NCBI RefSeq assembly: GCF_022869785.1
Contig: NZ_CP094997.1
Coordinates: 1,302,001-1,366,000, forward strand
DNA length: 64,000 bases
Direction: 5' to 3'
Source of the DNA: Dyadobacter chenwenxiniae
GTDB taxonomy: Bacteria > Bacteroidota > Bacteroidia > Cytophagales > Spirosomataceae
Under the pieces are notes generated by a model. The model was not told where the DNA came from. It saw only the letters and a list, made by a program, of their open reading frames with translations, and did not search any database. Each line of letters starts with the position of its first letter. Position 1 is the first letter of the stretch. A program made the position numbers and the translations under genes. Shown here in pieces: positions 27,561 to 36,657 of the stretch.

Positions 27561-28865
27561 TTACTCATCGAACCCCCGTATATAGGGCTTATTCGGCGGA
27601 CGCTCGCCGGTGCTGAACTGGGCGCCCCGGGTTGAGCGGTATTTCATGTTCATGAAGGGTGTTTCAATGCGGCGTCCGACGGGCGAGTAACGGCCATTTT
27701 CCCAGTTGGATTCCATGTTGTACGCGGTGATACCGGTGGACAAAAGCAGTCGCTCTGCGTTGAATGGCTCTTTTCCGGACACCATTGTTTCGGTGATCCA
27801 ATGGGGCTGGGCATTGGATGCGTGGTATTGTGAGAAAGGGCCCGGCCAATCAAGCATGGAGATGATCGTCGCGTCATTACGCCCTTCGATTTCACAAGCG
27901 TAGGTCCAGCCAACACCCTGAGCAGAGTATATAGCCGCTTTTGTGCCATCATTATATTCAACAATACAGACATTAGGTTTCCCAATTTCCTGAAAGTGCG
28001 CCGGTTTCAATTCAAACTTGATCCTTACGGCTTCCAGCAGCCTTGCCGCCCATGGATTTTGCTCCGTCCACTTCCAGGTTTCAGGCCCGCGGATACTTTG
28101 CACGGATCTGACGCCCGTTTCTCCTCCTTTTCGACGTTCCACAAATGCTTGCAGCACATCAACACAATGGAAAAGGGCACCTTCATCCGGGGCACCGCCT
28201 ACCACAATGGAATTTTTCAGTGGCGTATCCACGTCCAGTTCCATCTCAGGCTTGCGGAAATATACAGGTATGGAAGAGCCGCCAGTCAGAGGAAAGTTCA
28301 GTTCACGGGATTTGTCAAACATCCATTTGGCTTCGTTCCAGTCGTAGGAAAGATGCTTATCATTAAAAACGGGCACCGAACGCTTACTTTGCTCGAAAAC
28401 CCTGATCACTTTTTCATATATCCACCAGCGCGGCAACAGCCATTGTCCTTTCAGGTTTGTCGGGTATTCTCCATGTTCTCCCACGATGACAACCCCATCC
28501 ACGGCAAGTTCCTTACCACCGAGTGTAACGGCCTCACCAACTGTTTTGAAGATGGAGATGTTCTTGGCCTTGCATATTTTCTGGCCTAGCAAGCTGGTTT
28601 CGAGTTGATGAATGTAAACAGAAACTACATCCACCCGCGAAGGCGTATGTGCGCCCTGCCACCAGTAACCGTCCAGCAATTTTGTAATGATCCAGTCGGC
28701 ATGCGATCTTGTTGCGCCCCAGTAGGTTACCAGGCAGGCGATCCGCGGCCTTTTTGCCTGGGTTTGAGGGCCTGCGCCGGATGCGGTGCTTGCCAATACT
28801 GCCAAACCGGCCATGCCAGTTGCGCCCAGCATTTCCCGTCGGGTTAAGGTTAGGTTTAAGTCCAT
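27561..28865 (-). CDS. Tat-exported protein of unknown function
   Basis: I choose the ATG at 28865 (434 residues) over a TTG at 28904, because a Tat signal follows it at once (LTLTRREMLGATGMAGLAVL). The mature protein contains an alpha/beta first half with phrases such as KRPRIACLVTYWGATRSHAD and VDGVVIVGEHGEYPTNLKGQ. The second half is beta-rich (EYNDGTKAAIYSAQGVGWTY). I have an impression of similar unnamed Tat proteins in Planctomycetes and Bacteroidota but cannot name a domain. No metal motif or catalytic triad is clear. It lies 143 bases upstream of the dipeptidase gene in the same direction, so a shared role in periplasmic catabolism is possible but unproven. Confidence 0.8.
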   Translation of the reverse strand: MDLNLTLTRREMLGATGMAGLAVLASTASGAGPQTQAKRPRIACLVTYWGATRSHADWIITKLLDGYWWQGAHTPSRVDVVSVYIHQLETSLLGQKICKAKNISIFKTVGEAVTLGGKELAVDGVVIVGEHGEYPTNLKGQWLLPRWWIYEKVIRVFEQSKRSVPVFNDKHLSYDWNEAKWMFDKSRELNFPLTGGSSIPVYFRKPEMELDVDTPLKNSIVVGGAPDEGALFHCVDVLQAFVERRKGGETGVRSVQSIRGPETWKWTEQNPWAARLLEAVRIKFELKPAHFQEIGKPNVCIVEYNDGTKAAIYSAQGVGWTYACEIEGRNDATIISMLDWPGPFSQYHASNAQPHWITETMVSGKEPFNAERLLLSTGITAYNMESNWENGRYSPVGRRIETPFMNMKYRSTRGAQFSTGERPPNKPYIRGFDE

Positions 28866-29042
28866 TTTTGAGTGGTTAGGAATAGGTTGCTGCCTGTTCT
28901 GCAAGGTAATGATTGTTATAATCTAGCGTAACATCCAGTAAGTTTTTTTGCGCGCGTTTCCCGGCTTTCACATGCTTTCTGCTTTTGGTATGGTTTTTAG
29001 AGTGAGGGAGACAAATCATCACAACATTAAAACCGTTTTCTT

Positions 29043-29594
29043 ATGAAAAAGACAATAAATCTGGCCATTGCGGCAATGCTTTGCGCTGCCACAGTAACCT
29101 ACGCGCAAACCACATCCACTTCTGGTAAGGACGATAAGCAGGACAAAAACGCGCAGGGAAGTCAGGCCGCGAGTGCAGGCAAGTCAACGAAGGGCTCAGC
29201 AGCCGCCAATGCAGGAACAGCCGCCAGCGCAGGAGCAGGCGCCAATACAGGAACAGGCGCCAGTGCCGGAGCTGCCTCCGGAACAGGAACAGCTGCCAGC
29301 GCCGGGGAAAACCGCGCCAGAAAGAGCACAGCAGGAGATGGAAGTACACGTCCGGGAGGGGCCGAGCATAAAAATGCAAATGATGTCGGGCGCTACTCCG
29401 ACACAGAAAGCGCGGATCCAAAGTCCTTTAATTCCAAGGAAGCGATTGCAAAACGCAAGAAAAATCTAACAGAGTCGGATACCACGGTTAAGAAAGGAAG
29501 TGGCTCTGCGGAGAGAAATACCAAAAATCATACGGGTAAAACGGGCAACTATCAAAACCGTGATGCCAAGCAGTCTGTAAAGAGCCGTCCCTGA
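29043..29594 (+). CDS. Secreted low-complexity Ala/Gly/Thr/Ser-rich protein
   Basis: The 183-residue protein has a clear signal peptide (MKKTINLAIAAMLCAATVTYAQ). The mature part is low complexity: Lys/Asp/Gln-rich to about residue 50, then an Ala-Gly-Thr-Ser tract at about 52-88 (short units such as NAGTAASAGAGANTGTGASA), then a hydrophilic basic tail with many Lys, Asn, Ser and Thr. No hydrophobic core is visible, so it is probably disordered. It could be a cell-surface or matrix spacer. A terminator hairpin follows 12 bases after the stop. Codon use is normal for the region, supporting real translation. It could instead be a rapidly evolving filler protein; no function is inferred. Confidence 0.7.
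   Translation: MKKTINLAIAAMLCAATVTYAQTTSTSGKDDKQDKNAQGSQAASAGKSTKGSAAANAGTAASAGAGANTGTGASAGAASGTGTAASAGENRARKSTAGDGSTRPGGAEHKNANDVGRYSDTESADPKSFNSKEAIAKRKKNLTESDTTVKKGSGSAERNTKNHTGKTGNYQNRDAKQSVKSRP
29201..29306 (+). repeat. Degenerate short tandem repeats inside the low-complexity gene
   Basis: Imperfect units built on GCAGGAACAG and GCCGCCAGCGCAGGAGCAGG recur about every 12-15 bases, coding the Ala/Gly/Thr/Ser tract. Unit length is a multiple of three, so copy-number change would keep the frame. Confidence 0.6.
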
Positions 29595-29605
29595 TGGTGA
29601 TATTA

Positions 29606-29632
29606 AAAAAGGTTGCGTGAAGCAACCTTTTT
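29606..29632. terminator. Hairpin terminator after the low-complexity gene
   Basis: An 11-bp stem (AAAAAGGTTGC pairing with GCAACCTTTTT) with a 5-base loop is followed by TTAATATATT. It ends the upstream transcript and lies just before the small cysteine protein gene, whose ATG at 29655 is therefore preferred over upstream starts. Confidence 0.8.
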
Positions 29633-29654
29633 AATATATTTGCCCCGCAATCTG

Positions 29655-30032
29655 ATGCGTACAATTATAGTCTACATATGGCTTGTCACCACCATCCTGC
29701 CGACTTTCAGTCAGTGGGGAATGATTGCATATTATCAGATCAATAAAGAATATATCACGCGCGTCCTCTGCGAAAACCGCGACAAACCCCAGCTGCATTG
29801 TAATGGTAAATGTTATCTTGCCAAAAAGCTGAAAGCGCAGCAGGAAAAGCAGGATAAGCAAACCAGTGACCGTGTCCAGAACACTCCTGTTCTTCAATTG
29901 TTTGCTTTAACAATCACCTCTTTCGAGTTTCTAGCCTCACATTTTCCGCTTTCTCAGGAGCATCATTTTCCTTATCATCTTGCCTCATATCAGGCACCGC
30001 TTTCCATTCTCGTTCCGCCTCCCTGTATATAA
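29655..30032 (+). CDS. Small membrane/exported protein with HCNGKC motif
   Basis: With the ATG at 29655 the product has 125 residues. The N-terminal hydrophobic segment (about 3-25) is a signal anchor or signal peptide. A short conserved-looking core follows, VLCENRDKPQLHCNGKCYLA (38-57) with Cys39, Cys49 and Cys53 plus His48. A charged helix (KKLKAQQEKQDKQ) is next, and the tail ends PPPC. The CxxxC-type spacing with a histidine suggests metal binding or a redox pair outside the cytoplasm. It is the first gene in the direction of a TonB siderophore receptor, a PepSY protein and an alcohol dehydrogenase, so a link to iron or copper handling is plausible. I do not know a named family. Confidence 0.7.
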   Translation: MRTIIVYIWLVTTILPTFSQWGMIAYYQINKEYITRVLCENRDKPQLHCNGKCYLAKKLKAQQEKQDKQTSDRVQNTPVLQLFALTITSFEFLASHFPLSQEHHFPYHLASYQAPLSILVPPPCI

Positions 30033-30168
30033 GCAGGCTTCGCGTTAGCAACACGCATTTTTTCAGCCGGTGAACTTCCAGTCATCCGGATCATCATTTT
30101 TTCACTTCCAAGATATTCATGCGCTCATTCCGTAACCGGAATGCAGGGCTGCTATAATTTATATCCTA

Positions 30169-32538
30169 ATGCACATTAAAAATCTATTGCTGTTATTTTT
30201 TATGACAGCTATTTCTATTCATGCTTTCTCCCAGTCTCAATCCGGCGCTGTAAACGGCCGGATTATCAATGCAGAGCGGGAGGCCATTGCGGGCGCATCC
30301 GTTACATTGCAGAACACAGATCTTGGCACGATTACCGATGCGAACGGGCAATTCAGTCTGACGGGCATTGCACCGGGATCGTATATTCTGTCAATTTCTA
30401 ACATTGGCTACACAGCTTATACCCAAAGTCTTCGTATCGCCAAAGGGAAAAACCCGTTTCTGAACCTGCAACTTTCTGAGAGCAGGCAGGAGTTGGCAGA
30501 AGTTGTGGTCAGTACGGCCAAGACACGGTATCAGGTTGTAACCTCCAATGCATCAACGCGCTCCGGTACACCCTTGCTTTCTACGCCGCAATCGGTCCAG
30601 GTTATGTCTTCCGCCGTTCTGCGCGACCGCCAGGCTTTCACGTTGAACGAAATTGCGGGTTCGTTTACAGGCATGAAAGCCAATAATGGAAATGGTAATT
30701 TCCAGATCCGCGGTTTTACAGCTTACTCACCCAATGATGCCAGCTTTTTGCTTTATAACGGGATCCGTGGAAACCTGTTTCTTTGGAGTCAGCAGCCTTT
30801 GCTGTATAACATCGAATCGGTTGAATTGCTGCGGGGCCCGTCAGGGGCTTTGTTTAGTGAAGGTTCGCCGGGTGGTGTGGTCAATTTTGTTACCAAAAAA
30901 CCTTTGTCCGGGAAGCAGGCGAGCGTCGATTTGTCGCTGGGCAGCTGGGGTTTCGGCCGGGCATCCGTCGATTTCACAGGGCCGGTCGGTGGTCAGAAGA
31001 AGCTTTTGTACCGTGCCATTGCGGGATATGACCGGTCGGAGAGTTTCAGGGATTATCAGAAAAAACAAAACGTTTTTATAGCGCCGTCGCTGACATATCT
31101 TTTTAACAGAGGGACTTCCTTAAATCTTGAATTGAATTACGCTTATCAGAAAGCAGTCCAACAGTACGACAATGGAAGCTTCATTTATTCCCGGGCAGAC
31201 GGCAGTTTCGACTTCGATTATTATCCCAACAACCTGACGATCCAAAGTCCCACGGATTATGGCAAAACGCATAATGCTTCGGCCACATTGACCTTCGACC
31301 ATCAGTTCAACGATAATTTGAAACTCACGATCGTGGAACGGGCGGTGCGCAATAAGCTGGACTTCACAGACCATATTCCCGTGGGGCGGATCAGGAATGA
31401 TAGCATCAGTCGGGCATACCAGGATTGGCTGACGGACAGGTTTAGTCTGCAGACAACCGCTTTCGCAACATATACTACAAAAACAGGCTCGGTTGGACAT
31501 CAGATCATTGTGGGAACCGACTATAACCGTTATGGCTGGACTCAAAATGATTATCAATACAAGCCGTCGACGAGGATATCTATTTTCAATCCAGATTACA
31601 CGGGCAGTGTGCCGGATGCTTCCATTCCTGCCGAAGAATCGGATGATAACAAGCGTGTTACAAATTTGATAGGTGCTTACATTCAGGATCAGGTGAGTGT
31701 CGGTAAGCAACTCAAAGTGCTGCTATCTTTGCGCTATGACAACTATAACGGCAAGGAAACGCCGTTATCCGATCGGGATAATAAGCAGGGCGACGAGCTG
31801 CAAGCCTCGGGCTGGATTCCCAGGATAGGACTCGTGTATTTGCCGGTAAAGAATGTGTCCGTTTACGGTACATATCTAAAATCATTTAATCCCCAGACTT
31901 CCAACAACGTGCTTGCCGGCGGCCCGTTTCCAACCCGCAAAGCGACTCAGTATGAAGTAGGTTCCAAAGCCGACCTGTTCAGTAATCGTTTATCAGCCAC
32001 ATTATCTTTATATCAAATCAATTATGCGAACATACTGACGGCGGCCCCCACAGAGGAAAATTCACACAGGCAGGCTGCCATCGATGGGACACGAAGCAGG
32101 GGCGGGGAATTTTCTGTAACCGGCAATCTGAATGCGCTGAGCATCATTGCGGGATATGCATTCAACGAGCATGTGCTGATCAGCACGAGTACATATGGAA
32201 AAAAAGGCGACCGCTTCGCGAATGCACCAAAGCATCAGCTCAACTTCTGGGGCAAATATGCGCTTCCTTTCCAAGTGCTTAAGGGAGTCGGCATCGCCGC
32301 AGGCGTCCGCTATGTGAGTGATCAGGTTGGTTTATTAAGCAACCAAAAGTTTCTTTTTCCATCTTATACGGTTATGGATGCGGCGTTATCTTACCAGCGT
32401 AACCGGTTTCAGGTGCAGGTGAATGCTTATAACCTGGCCGACAGGCACTATTTTACGGGAAGCCGTTCGGGAGTGACTTTGGCAGGATTGGGCGATCCGT
32501 TTAATGTGCGGTTAGGGGTCAGTTATCAACTCTGGTAA
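30169..32538 (+). CDS. TonB-dependent siderophore receptor with N-terminal carboxypeptidase-like domain
   Basis: The 789-residue protein has a signal peptide (MHIKNLLLLFFMTAISIHAFS). A carboxypeptidase D regulatory-like domain follows (GAVNGRIINAEREAIAGASV), then a plug (TPLLSTPQSVQVMSSAVLRD, VELLRGPSGALFSEGSPGGV) and a barrel ending in RLGVSYQLW. The phrase TPQSVQV and the LRGPSG(A)LFSEGSPGG plug motif are those of ferrichrome/coprogen-type receptors (FhuA, FhuE, FpvA). It lacks an N-terminal signalling (STN) domain. No siderophore biosynthesis genes are present, so it probably takes up a foreign siderophore. It is followed by a PepSY protein after 30 bases. No Fur box was identified with confidence upstream. 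Confidence 0.94.
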   Translation: MHIKNLLLLFFMTAISIHAFSQSQSGAVNGRIINAEREAIAGASVTLQNTDLGTITDANGQFSLTGIAPGSYILSISNIGYTAYTQSLRIAKGKNPFLNLQLSESRQELAEVVVSTAKTRYQVVTSNASTRSGTPLLSTPQSVQVMSSAVLRDRQAFTLNEIAGSFTGMKANNGNGNFQIRGFTAYSPNDASFLLYNGIRGNLFLWSQQPLLYNIESVELLRGPSGALFSEGSPGGVVNFVTKKPLSGKQASVDLSLGSWGFGRASVDFTGPVGGQKKLLYRAIAGYDRSESFRDYQKKQNVFIAPSLTYLFNRGTSLNLELNYAYQKAVQQYDNGSFIYSRADGSFDFDYYPNNLTIQSPTDYGKTHNASATLTFDHQFNDNLKLTIVERAVRNKLDFTDHIPVGRIRNDSISRAYQDWLTDRFSLQTTAFATYTTKTGSVGHQIIVGTDYNRYGWTQNDYQYKPSTRISIFNPDYTGSVPDASIPAEESDDNKRVTNLIGAYIQDQVSVGKQLKVLLSLRYDNYNGKETPLSDRDNKQGDELQASGWIPRIGLVYLPVKNVSVYGTYLKSFNPQTSNNVLAGGPFPTRKATQYEVGSKADLFSNRLSATLSLYQINYANILTAAPTEENSHRQAAIDGTRSRGGEFSVTGNLNALSIIAGYAFNEHVLISTSTYGKKGDRFANAPKHQLNFWGKYALPFQVLKGVGIAAGVRYVSDQVGLLSNQKFLFPSYTVMDAALSYQRNRFQVQVNAYNLADRHYFTGSRSGVTLAGLGDPFNVRLGVSYQLW

Positions 32539-32568
32539 TTCAATTTCAATTAATTATCAGGTTGTTAT

Positions 32569-33699
32569 ATGAAAAAAAATTCGTTACACCGTAGCCTTTT
32601 CAAGTTGCACAGCTGGCTGGGGCTTTTTACGGGCATATTCCTGATCCTTCTCGGGCTGAGCGGCTCCGTTCTGGTTTTCAGGACGGAGCTGGACCATTTC
32701 TTCAACCGGGACCTGCTCCATGTTTCTTCCGAAAATCCCCTTCCGAATGACGCGTTAAAGCGTTGCTACGATCAGATTACAAGCCGATATCCCAATCTGG
32801 ATGGCATTGCCTGGGTCAATCCCGATGACGGGCCGGATGAGGCTTATAATTTTAGAATGTATTTCAACGACACCCGTTTGATGACATATGATCTGGCGCT
32901 GATCTCCTTCAATCCTTACACGGGTGCCATCCTACGCGAGGGACCTGCGACCCAGTTTACGCCCAGCTTCATTGAATGGCTGTTCCAGTTTCATTTCAGC
33001 TTTCAACTGGGCATGCCGGGTGCTGCATTAACGGCCATTTTTGGCATTACCATGTTGTTTTCGCTGCTTTCTGGTGCGGTTGTGTATCGGAAAATGTTGT
33101 GGAAAGTCGTGACATTCAAAGCAAATATCAATCGTAAGAACTGGCGGACTATCAGCTCGGACCTGCACCGGATCATTGGTGTGTGGTCTTTGGTTTTAAA
33201 TGCCGTAATTTTCTTTACCGGATTTTGGATGAACCTGTTTGCCTTCAAACCTAAAACGTGGCAGAACGAGCGGGTCGCCACGAAACCAAACACACACATT
33301 GCCATCTCGCCCGACGAGATGTATGCGAAGGCGCTCGCGGCCATGCCGGATTTGGAACCTACGTCTGTATATTTGCCCACGCAACCTGAGCGCAGGTTTG
33401 AGGTCAGAGGTTATACCAAAGGTCAGCCTAAACTATGGGGCATCGGAAATGCTGTGCGGATGGATCAGCAAACCGGGGACCTTATTGAAATCAGCCGGTT
33501 GAGCGAAAAGCCGCTTGGAGAACGTGTGGAAGCAACTTTCTTCCCCTTACACGTGGGTAATTTTGGCGGGCTTGCGGTCAAAATGCTATATGTTCTCATT
33601 GGGCTAACGCCCGGACTTTTAGCCATTACCGGTTTTTTGCTCTGGTGGAGAGGGGTGAAGAAGCCGCAGACGCGTCTCGGTGACCGGGCAAACCGGTGA
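32569..33699 (+). CDS. PepSY-associated membrane protein (putative iron-siderophore reductase type)
   Basis: The 376-residue inner membrane protein has four hydrophobic segments near residues 18-40, 142-168, 202-228 and 337-362. The first carries the PepSY_TM start KLHSWLGLFTGIFLILLGLS, and a large periplasmic PepSY-type loop lies between the first two. Conserved histidines in the first helix (LHSW) and the third (DLHRIIGVW) are consistent with heme ligation. Proteins of this type next to TonB siderophore receptors are thought to reduce ferric siderophores in the periplasm; that function is established only for some relatives. It lies 30 bases after the receptor gene, so it should be co-transcribed. 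Confidence 0.9.
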   Translation: MKKNSLHRSLFKLHSWLGLFTGIFLILLGLSGSVLVFRTELDHFFNRDLLHVSSENPLPNDALKRCYDQITSRYPNLDGIAWVNPDDGPDEAYNFRMYFNDTRLMTYDLALISFNPYTGAILREGPATQFTPSFIEWLFQFHFSFQLGMPGAALTAIFGITMLFSLLSGAVVYRKMLWKVVTFKANINRKNWRTISSDLHRIIGVWSLVLNAVIFFTGFWMNLFAFKPKTWQNERVATKPNTHIAISPDEMYAKALAAMPDLEPTSVYLPTQPERRFEVRGYTKGQPKLWGIGNAVRMDQQTGDLIEISRLSEKPLGERVEATFFPLHVGNFGGLAVKMLYVLIGLTPGLLAITGFLLWWRGVKKPQTRLGDRANR

Positions 33700-33727
33700 A
33701 GGAACAATTTTAATATTCAGGAAAGAT

Positions 33728-34801
33728 ATGATAGAAAGCAGCAACATTAAGGCTTACGGCACGGAAGCGGCTGACGCCCCATTGAACCAACTGGGTATTA
33801 ATCGCAGAAAACCCACTGCGCACGATGTAGAAATCGACATTCTCTATTGCGGAGTCTGCCACTCTGATTTGCATACAGCAAAAAATGAATGGCACGGCAC
33901 CCAGTATCCCTGCGTACCGGGGCACGAGATCGTGGGCAAAATTGTCCGCGTTGGTGACCATGTGAGTAAATTTAAAGTAGGCGATCTGGTAGGCGTGGGC
34001 TGCCTTGTGGATTCCTGCCGCGAATGCCAGTATTGCCAGGATGGCTTGGAGCAGTTTTGTGAACCGGGCTCGACCCAAACCTATAATTCGCCGGACAAGT
34101 ATCTGGATACGCCCACATTTGGAGGCTATTCGGAAAGTGTGGTTGTGGATGAAAACTTCGTGTTACGCATTCCCGAGAACCTTGATCCTGCCGCAACAGC
34201 GCCTCTATTGTGTGCTGGCATTACCACATACTCACCGTTAAGGCACTGGAATGTTGGTCCGGGCAAAAAGATCGGGGTTGTGGGCATTGGCGGACTCGGG
34301 CATATGGGCATTAAAATCGCAAAAGCCATGGGTGCGGAAGTGGTTGCCTTTACCACGTCGGAATCCAAATTCGGAGAAGCAAAGCGGCTGGGTGCTGATG
34401 AAGTCGTGTTGTCCAGGGACGAGGAGCAAATGGCTGCTTACCGCGGCAAACTTCACTTTATTCTGGATGCAGTTTCGGCAGAGCACGACATCAATGCTTA
34501 TCTGAACCTGCTTCGCGTAGATGGCTCGCTGGCATTGGTAGGCGCTCCCGAACATCCGCTGCCCGTTGCCGCGTTTAGTGTGATCATGGGACGTAAAAGC
34601 TTTGCCGGCTCCATGATCGGCGGCATTGCAGAAACACAGGAAATGCTGGACTTTTGCGGAGAACACAACATAGTAGCCGACATAGAAATGATTGATATGC
34701 AATACATTAACGACGCTTATGAACGCCTGCTGAAAGGCGACGTGAAATATCGTTTTGTAATTGACATGGCATCGCTTAAAGGCAATCGTCAGGCGGTTTA
34801 A
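33728..34801 (+). CDS. Zinc-dependent NAD(P)-linked alcohol dehydrogenase (YahK/cinnamyl-type)
   Basis: The ATG at 33728, preceded by AGGAAAGAT, gives 357 residues, normal for the family. Catalytic zinc ligands are Cys44 (CGVCHSD), His66-Glu67 (VPGHEIVG) and the cysteine in LLCAGITTY. The structural zinc site is Cys97, Cys100, Cys103 and Cys111. The cofactor loop is VGIGGLGHMG. This pattern matches broad-specificity aldehyde reductases such as E. coli YahK, which favour NADPH. It follows the PepSY gene by 28 bases and is closed by a strong terminator. It therefore probably belongs to the same transcript, which is an unusual companion for siderophore genes. Confidence 0.93.
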   Translation: MIESSNIKAYGTEAADAPLNQLGINRRKPTAHDVEIDILYCGVCHSDLHTAKNEWHGTQYPCVPGHEIVGKIVRVGDHVSKFKVGDLVGVGCLVDSCRECQYCQDGLEQFCEPGSTQTYNSPDKYLDTPTFGGYSESVVVDENFVLRIPENLDPAATAPLLCAGITTYSPLRHWNVGPGKKIGVVGIGGLGHMGIKIAKAMGAEVVAFTTSESKFGEAKRLGADEVVLSRDEEQMAAYRGKLHFILDAVSAEHDINAYLNLLRVDGSLALVGAPEHPLPVAAFSVIMGRKSFAGSMIGGIAETQEMLDFCGEHNIVADIEMIDMQYINDAYERLLKGDVKYRFVIDMASLKGNRQAV

Positions 34802-34836
34802 CACATTTTAGTTTGCCAGTCAAAACTAAGACAAAC

Positions 34837-34865
34837 AAAAAAAGGCCATTCAATGGCCTTTTTTT
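34837..34865. terminator. Bidirectional hairpin terminator
   Basis: Arms AAAAAAAGGCCAT and ATGGCCTTTTTTT pair perfectly over 13 bp around a 3-base loop. It serves the alcohol dehydrogenase transcript and the convergent FAD-Rieske gene. Confidence 0.88.
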
Positions 34866-34906
34866 ATACACTTACGGGCAACATTAACATTCCGATGACG
34901 ACGCGA

Positions 34907-36496
34907 TTATGCCTGAGGACCGATGTTTACCTTTTCTAAATCCGCTCTTGCCGGGCCGGTCAGTACAACCCCTTCGGTGTCAAAACGTGCACCATGGCAT
35001 GGGCAATCCCAGGTTTTTTCTGAATTATTCCAGTTAACAATGCATTTTGTATGCGTGCATACCGGGTTCAACGCGTGAATCTTTCCGTGCGGATCCTTGT
35101 AAATCGCCAATTTCTGGTCTTTGTACGTCACGATTTCTCCTGAGCCCACAGGGATTTCCGACACAGATTCTATCTCTTCAAGCCCAAAACGGTCGCCAAT
35201 AAAGCGGCCTATCACATCAGCATTTTCCTTTATTGTCTCCATGAAACCGGCAATTGGTTTAACACGGCCGGGGTTGAACAAGCTTTCATAGGTGCTTTGC
35301 CCTTTTAATATCAGATCGCTGAGCACTATTGCAGATACTGTGCCCAAGATCATTCCGTTACCATTGAAGCCCGTTGCGGTGTAAATGCCATTGGAAGCGC
35401 CGGGTAAATGGCCGATATAAGGCAGGCCATCGGCGGGAACATAATATTGCGCAGACCATTGCGAGTGAATGCTCTTAACTTCATAACACCGTTTGGTATA
35501 ATTGATGAGATCTGTAAACGACTGCTGCGGATCTCCATGTCCTGTTTTATGATCGTGCCCGCCTGCTATCAGATATTTCTGTCCGTCTATTTCGTGCGTC
35601 CGAAAGTAGTGATATGGGTCTTGCATATCGTAAACCAGCGCATCGGGATAGTTATCATCATTCAGTAAAGCGGCTATTACGTAACTGCGGTAAGGCGCAT
35701 TTCTGAAATGGAGGACATTAACGCCGCCGGGGGGAATATGTGTGGCGTACACCACTGCTTTTGCCTTGATTTGCCTCTCGCCGGATTTTGCAATATGAAA
35801 GTCATCCTGTGATTCAATTTCTTCGATCCGGGTGTTCTCAAGAACAATTCCACCAAGGTCGGTAAATTGCTTTTGAAGACCCGTGATATATTTCAGCGGA
35901 TGGAATTGTGCCTGCTTATCAAAAACCACGGCCTTTTGATAAGGAACCGGCGCAGGCGCATGATCGGCTATTTCCGCGGTAACACCCACGCGTAATGCGC
36001 TTTCAAACAGGTCTTTAAGTTCGTCAACTTCCTTGTCCGTCTCGGCATAGACGTAAGCGTTTTGCCAGCGGAAATCACAATCCAGGTTATACGTCCTGAC
36101 GTTTGCAGCGATTAGTGCTACGGATTCAGCGATCGATTCGGCAAATTGTTTTGCTGCCTGTTTATCAAAAGCCTTTTCCACTTCCGCAAATGTCGTATCT
36201 GCAAATGTGTTAATGTGCGCGGTTGTGCCGCCAGTCGTGCCATAGCCCGGGTTATGCGCTTCCGCAATGACACATTTATGCCCAGCCTTTTGTAGCAGCA
36301 ATGCCGTTGTTATCCCAGTAATACCGGCACCGACAATCAGCGTATCATAAATAACGGAAGGGTCCAATGCTCCATTCCAGTTCTCTTTTACCGCGCTTTT
36401 TTGCCATAAACTTTCATTGTGACCATCGCGGCCAATGCTTACGGCCTGGCTGCCATCGTTATTTTCTCCTGGATTTTTGTTGATGATATTTTCCAT
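34907..36496 (-). CDS. FAD-dependent oxidoreductase with C-terminal Rieske [2Fe-2S] domain
   Basis: The start is taken at the ATG 36496 (529 residues); the frame extends to a TTG six bases earlier. Residues about 50-400 form a DAO-type FAD fold with dinucleotide motif DTLIVGAGITGITTALLL. The C-terminal about 110 residues are a Rieske domain with both cluster-binding boxes, CTHTKC (Cys and His) and CPCHGA (Cys and His). This layout is that of Bacillus YhfW-type proteins, soluble oxidoreductases that pass electrons between flavin and iron-sulfur centre. The substrate is unknown; glycine-oxidase-like amines are possible. There is no signal peptide, so it is cytoplasmic. The gene is monocistronic. 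Confidence 0.92.
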   Translation of the reverse strand: MENIINKNPGENNDGSQAVSIGRDGHNESLWQKSAVKENWNGALDPSVIYDTLIVGAGITGITTALLLQKAGHKCVIAEAHNPGYGTTGGTTAHINTFADTTFAEVEKAFDKQAAKQFAESIAESVALIAANVRTYNLDCDFRWQNAYVYAETDKEVDELKDLFESALRVGVTAEIADHAPAPVPYQKAVVFDKQAQFHPLKYITGLQKQFTDLGGIVLENTRIEEIESQDDFHIAKSGERQIKAKAVVYATHIPPGGVNVLHFRNAPYRSYVIAALLNDDNYPDALVYDMQDPYHYFRTHEIDGQKYLIAGGHDHKTGHGDPQQSFTDLINYTKRCYEVKSIHSQWSAQYYVPADGLPYIGHLPGASNGIYTATGFNGNGMILGTVSAIVLSDLILKGQSTYESLFNPGRVKPIAGFMETIKENADVIGRFIGDRFGLEEIESVSEIPVGSGEIVTYKDQKLAIYKDPHGKIHALNPVCTHTKCIVNWNNSEKTWDCPCHGARFDTEGVVLTGPARADLEKVNIGPQA

Positions 36497-36657
36497 ATTC
36501 AATTATTTTTTAGGCTTCAAATTGAAATAAAATCATACCAAACCAATGTCCGGCGCGATTCTGCTGGTACCCGGCGGTTACGGGTATAGTTTTTATTCAC
36601 AAAGGCGGCGCTTACGAGAACCAATTCATTTCATCAACTTACAAACACGTTTTTATT

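Noticed and set aside
29201..29306. Possible CRISPR-like array
   Set aside because: The repeats are short, degenerate, in frame and without unique spacers; they code for a low-complexity tract.
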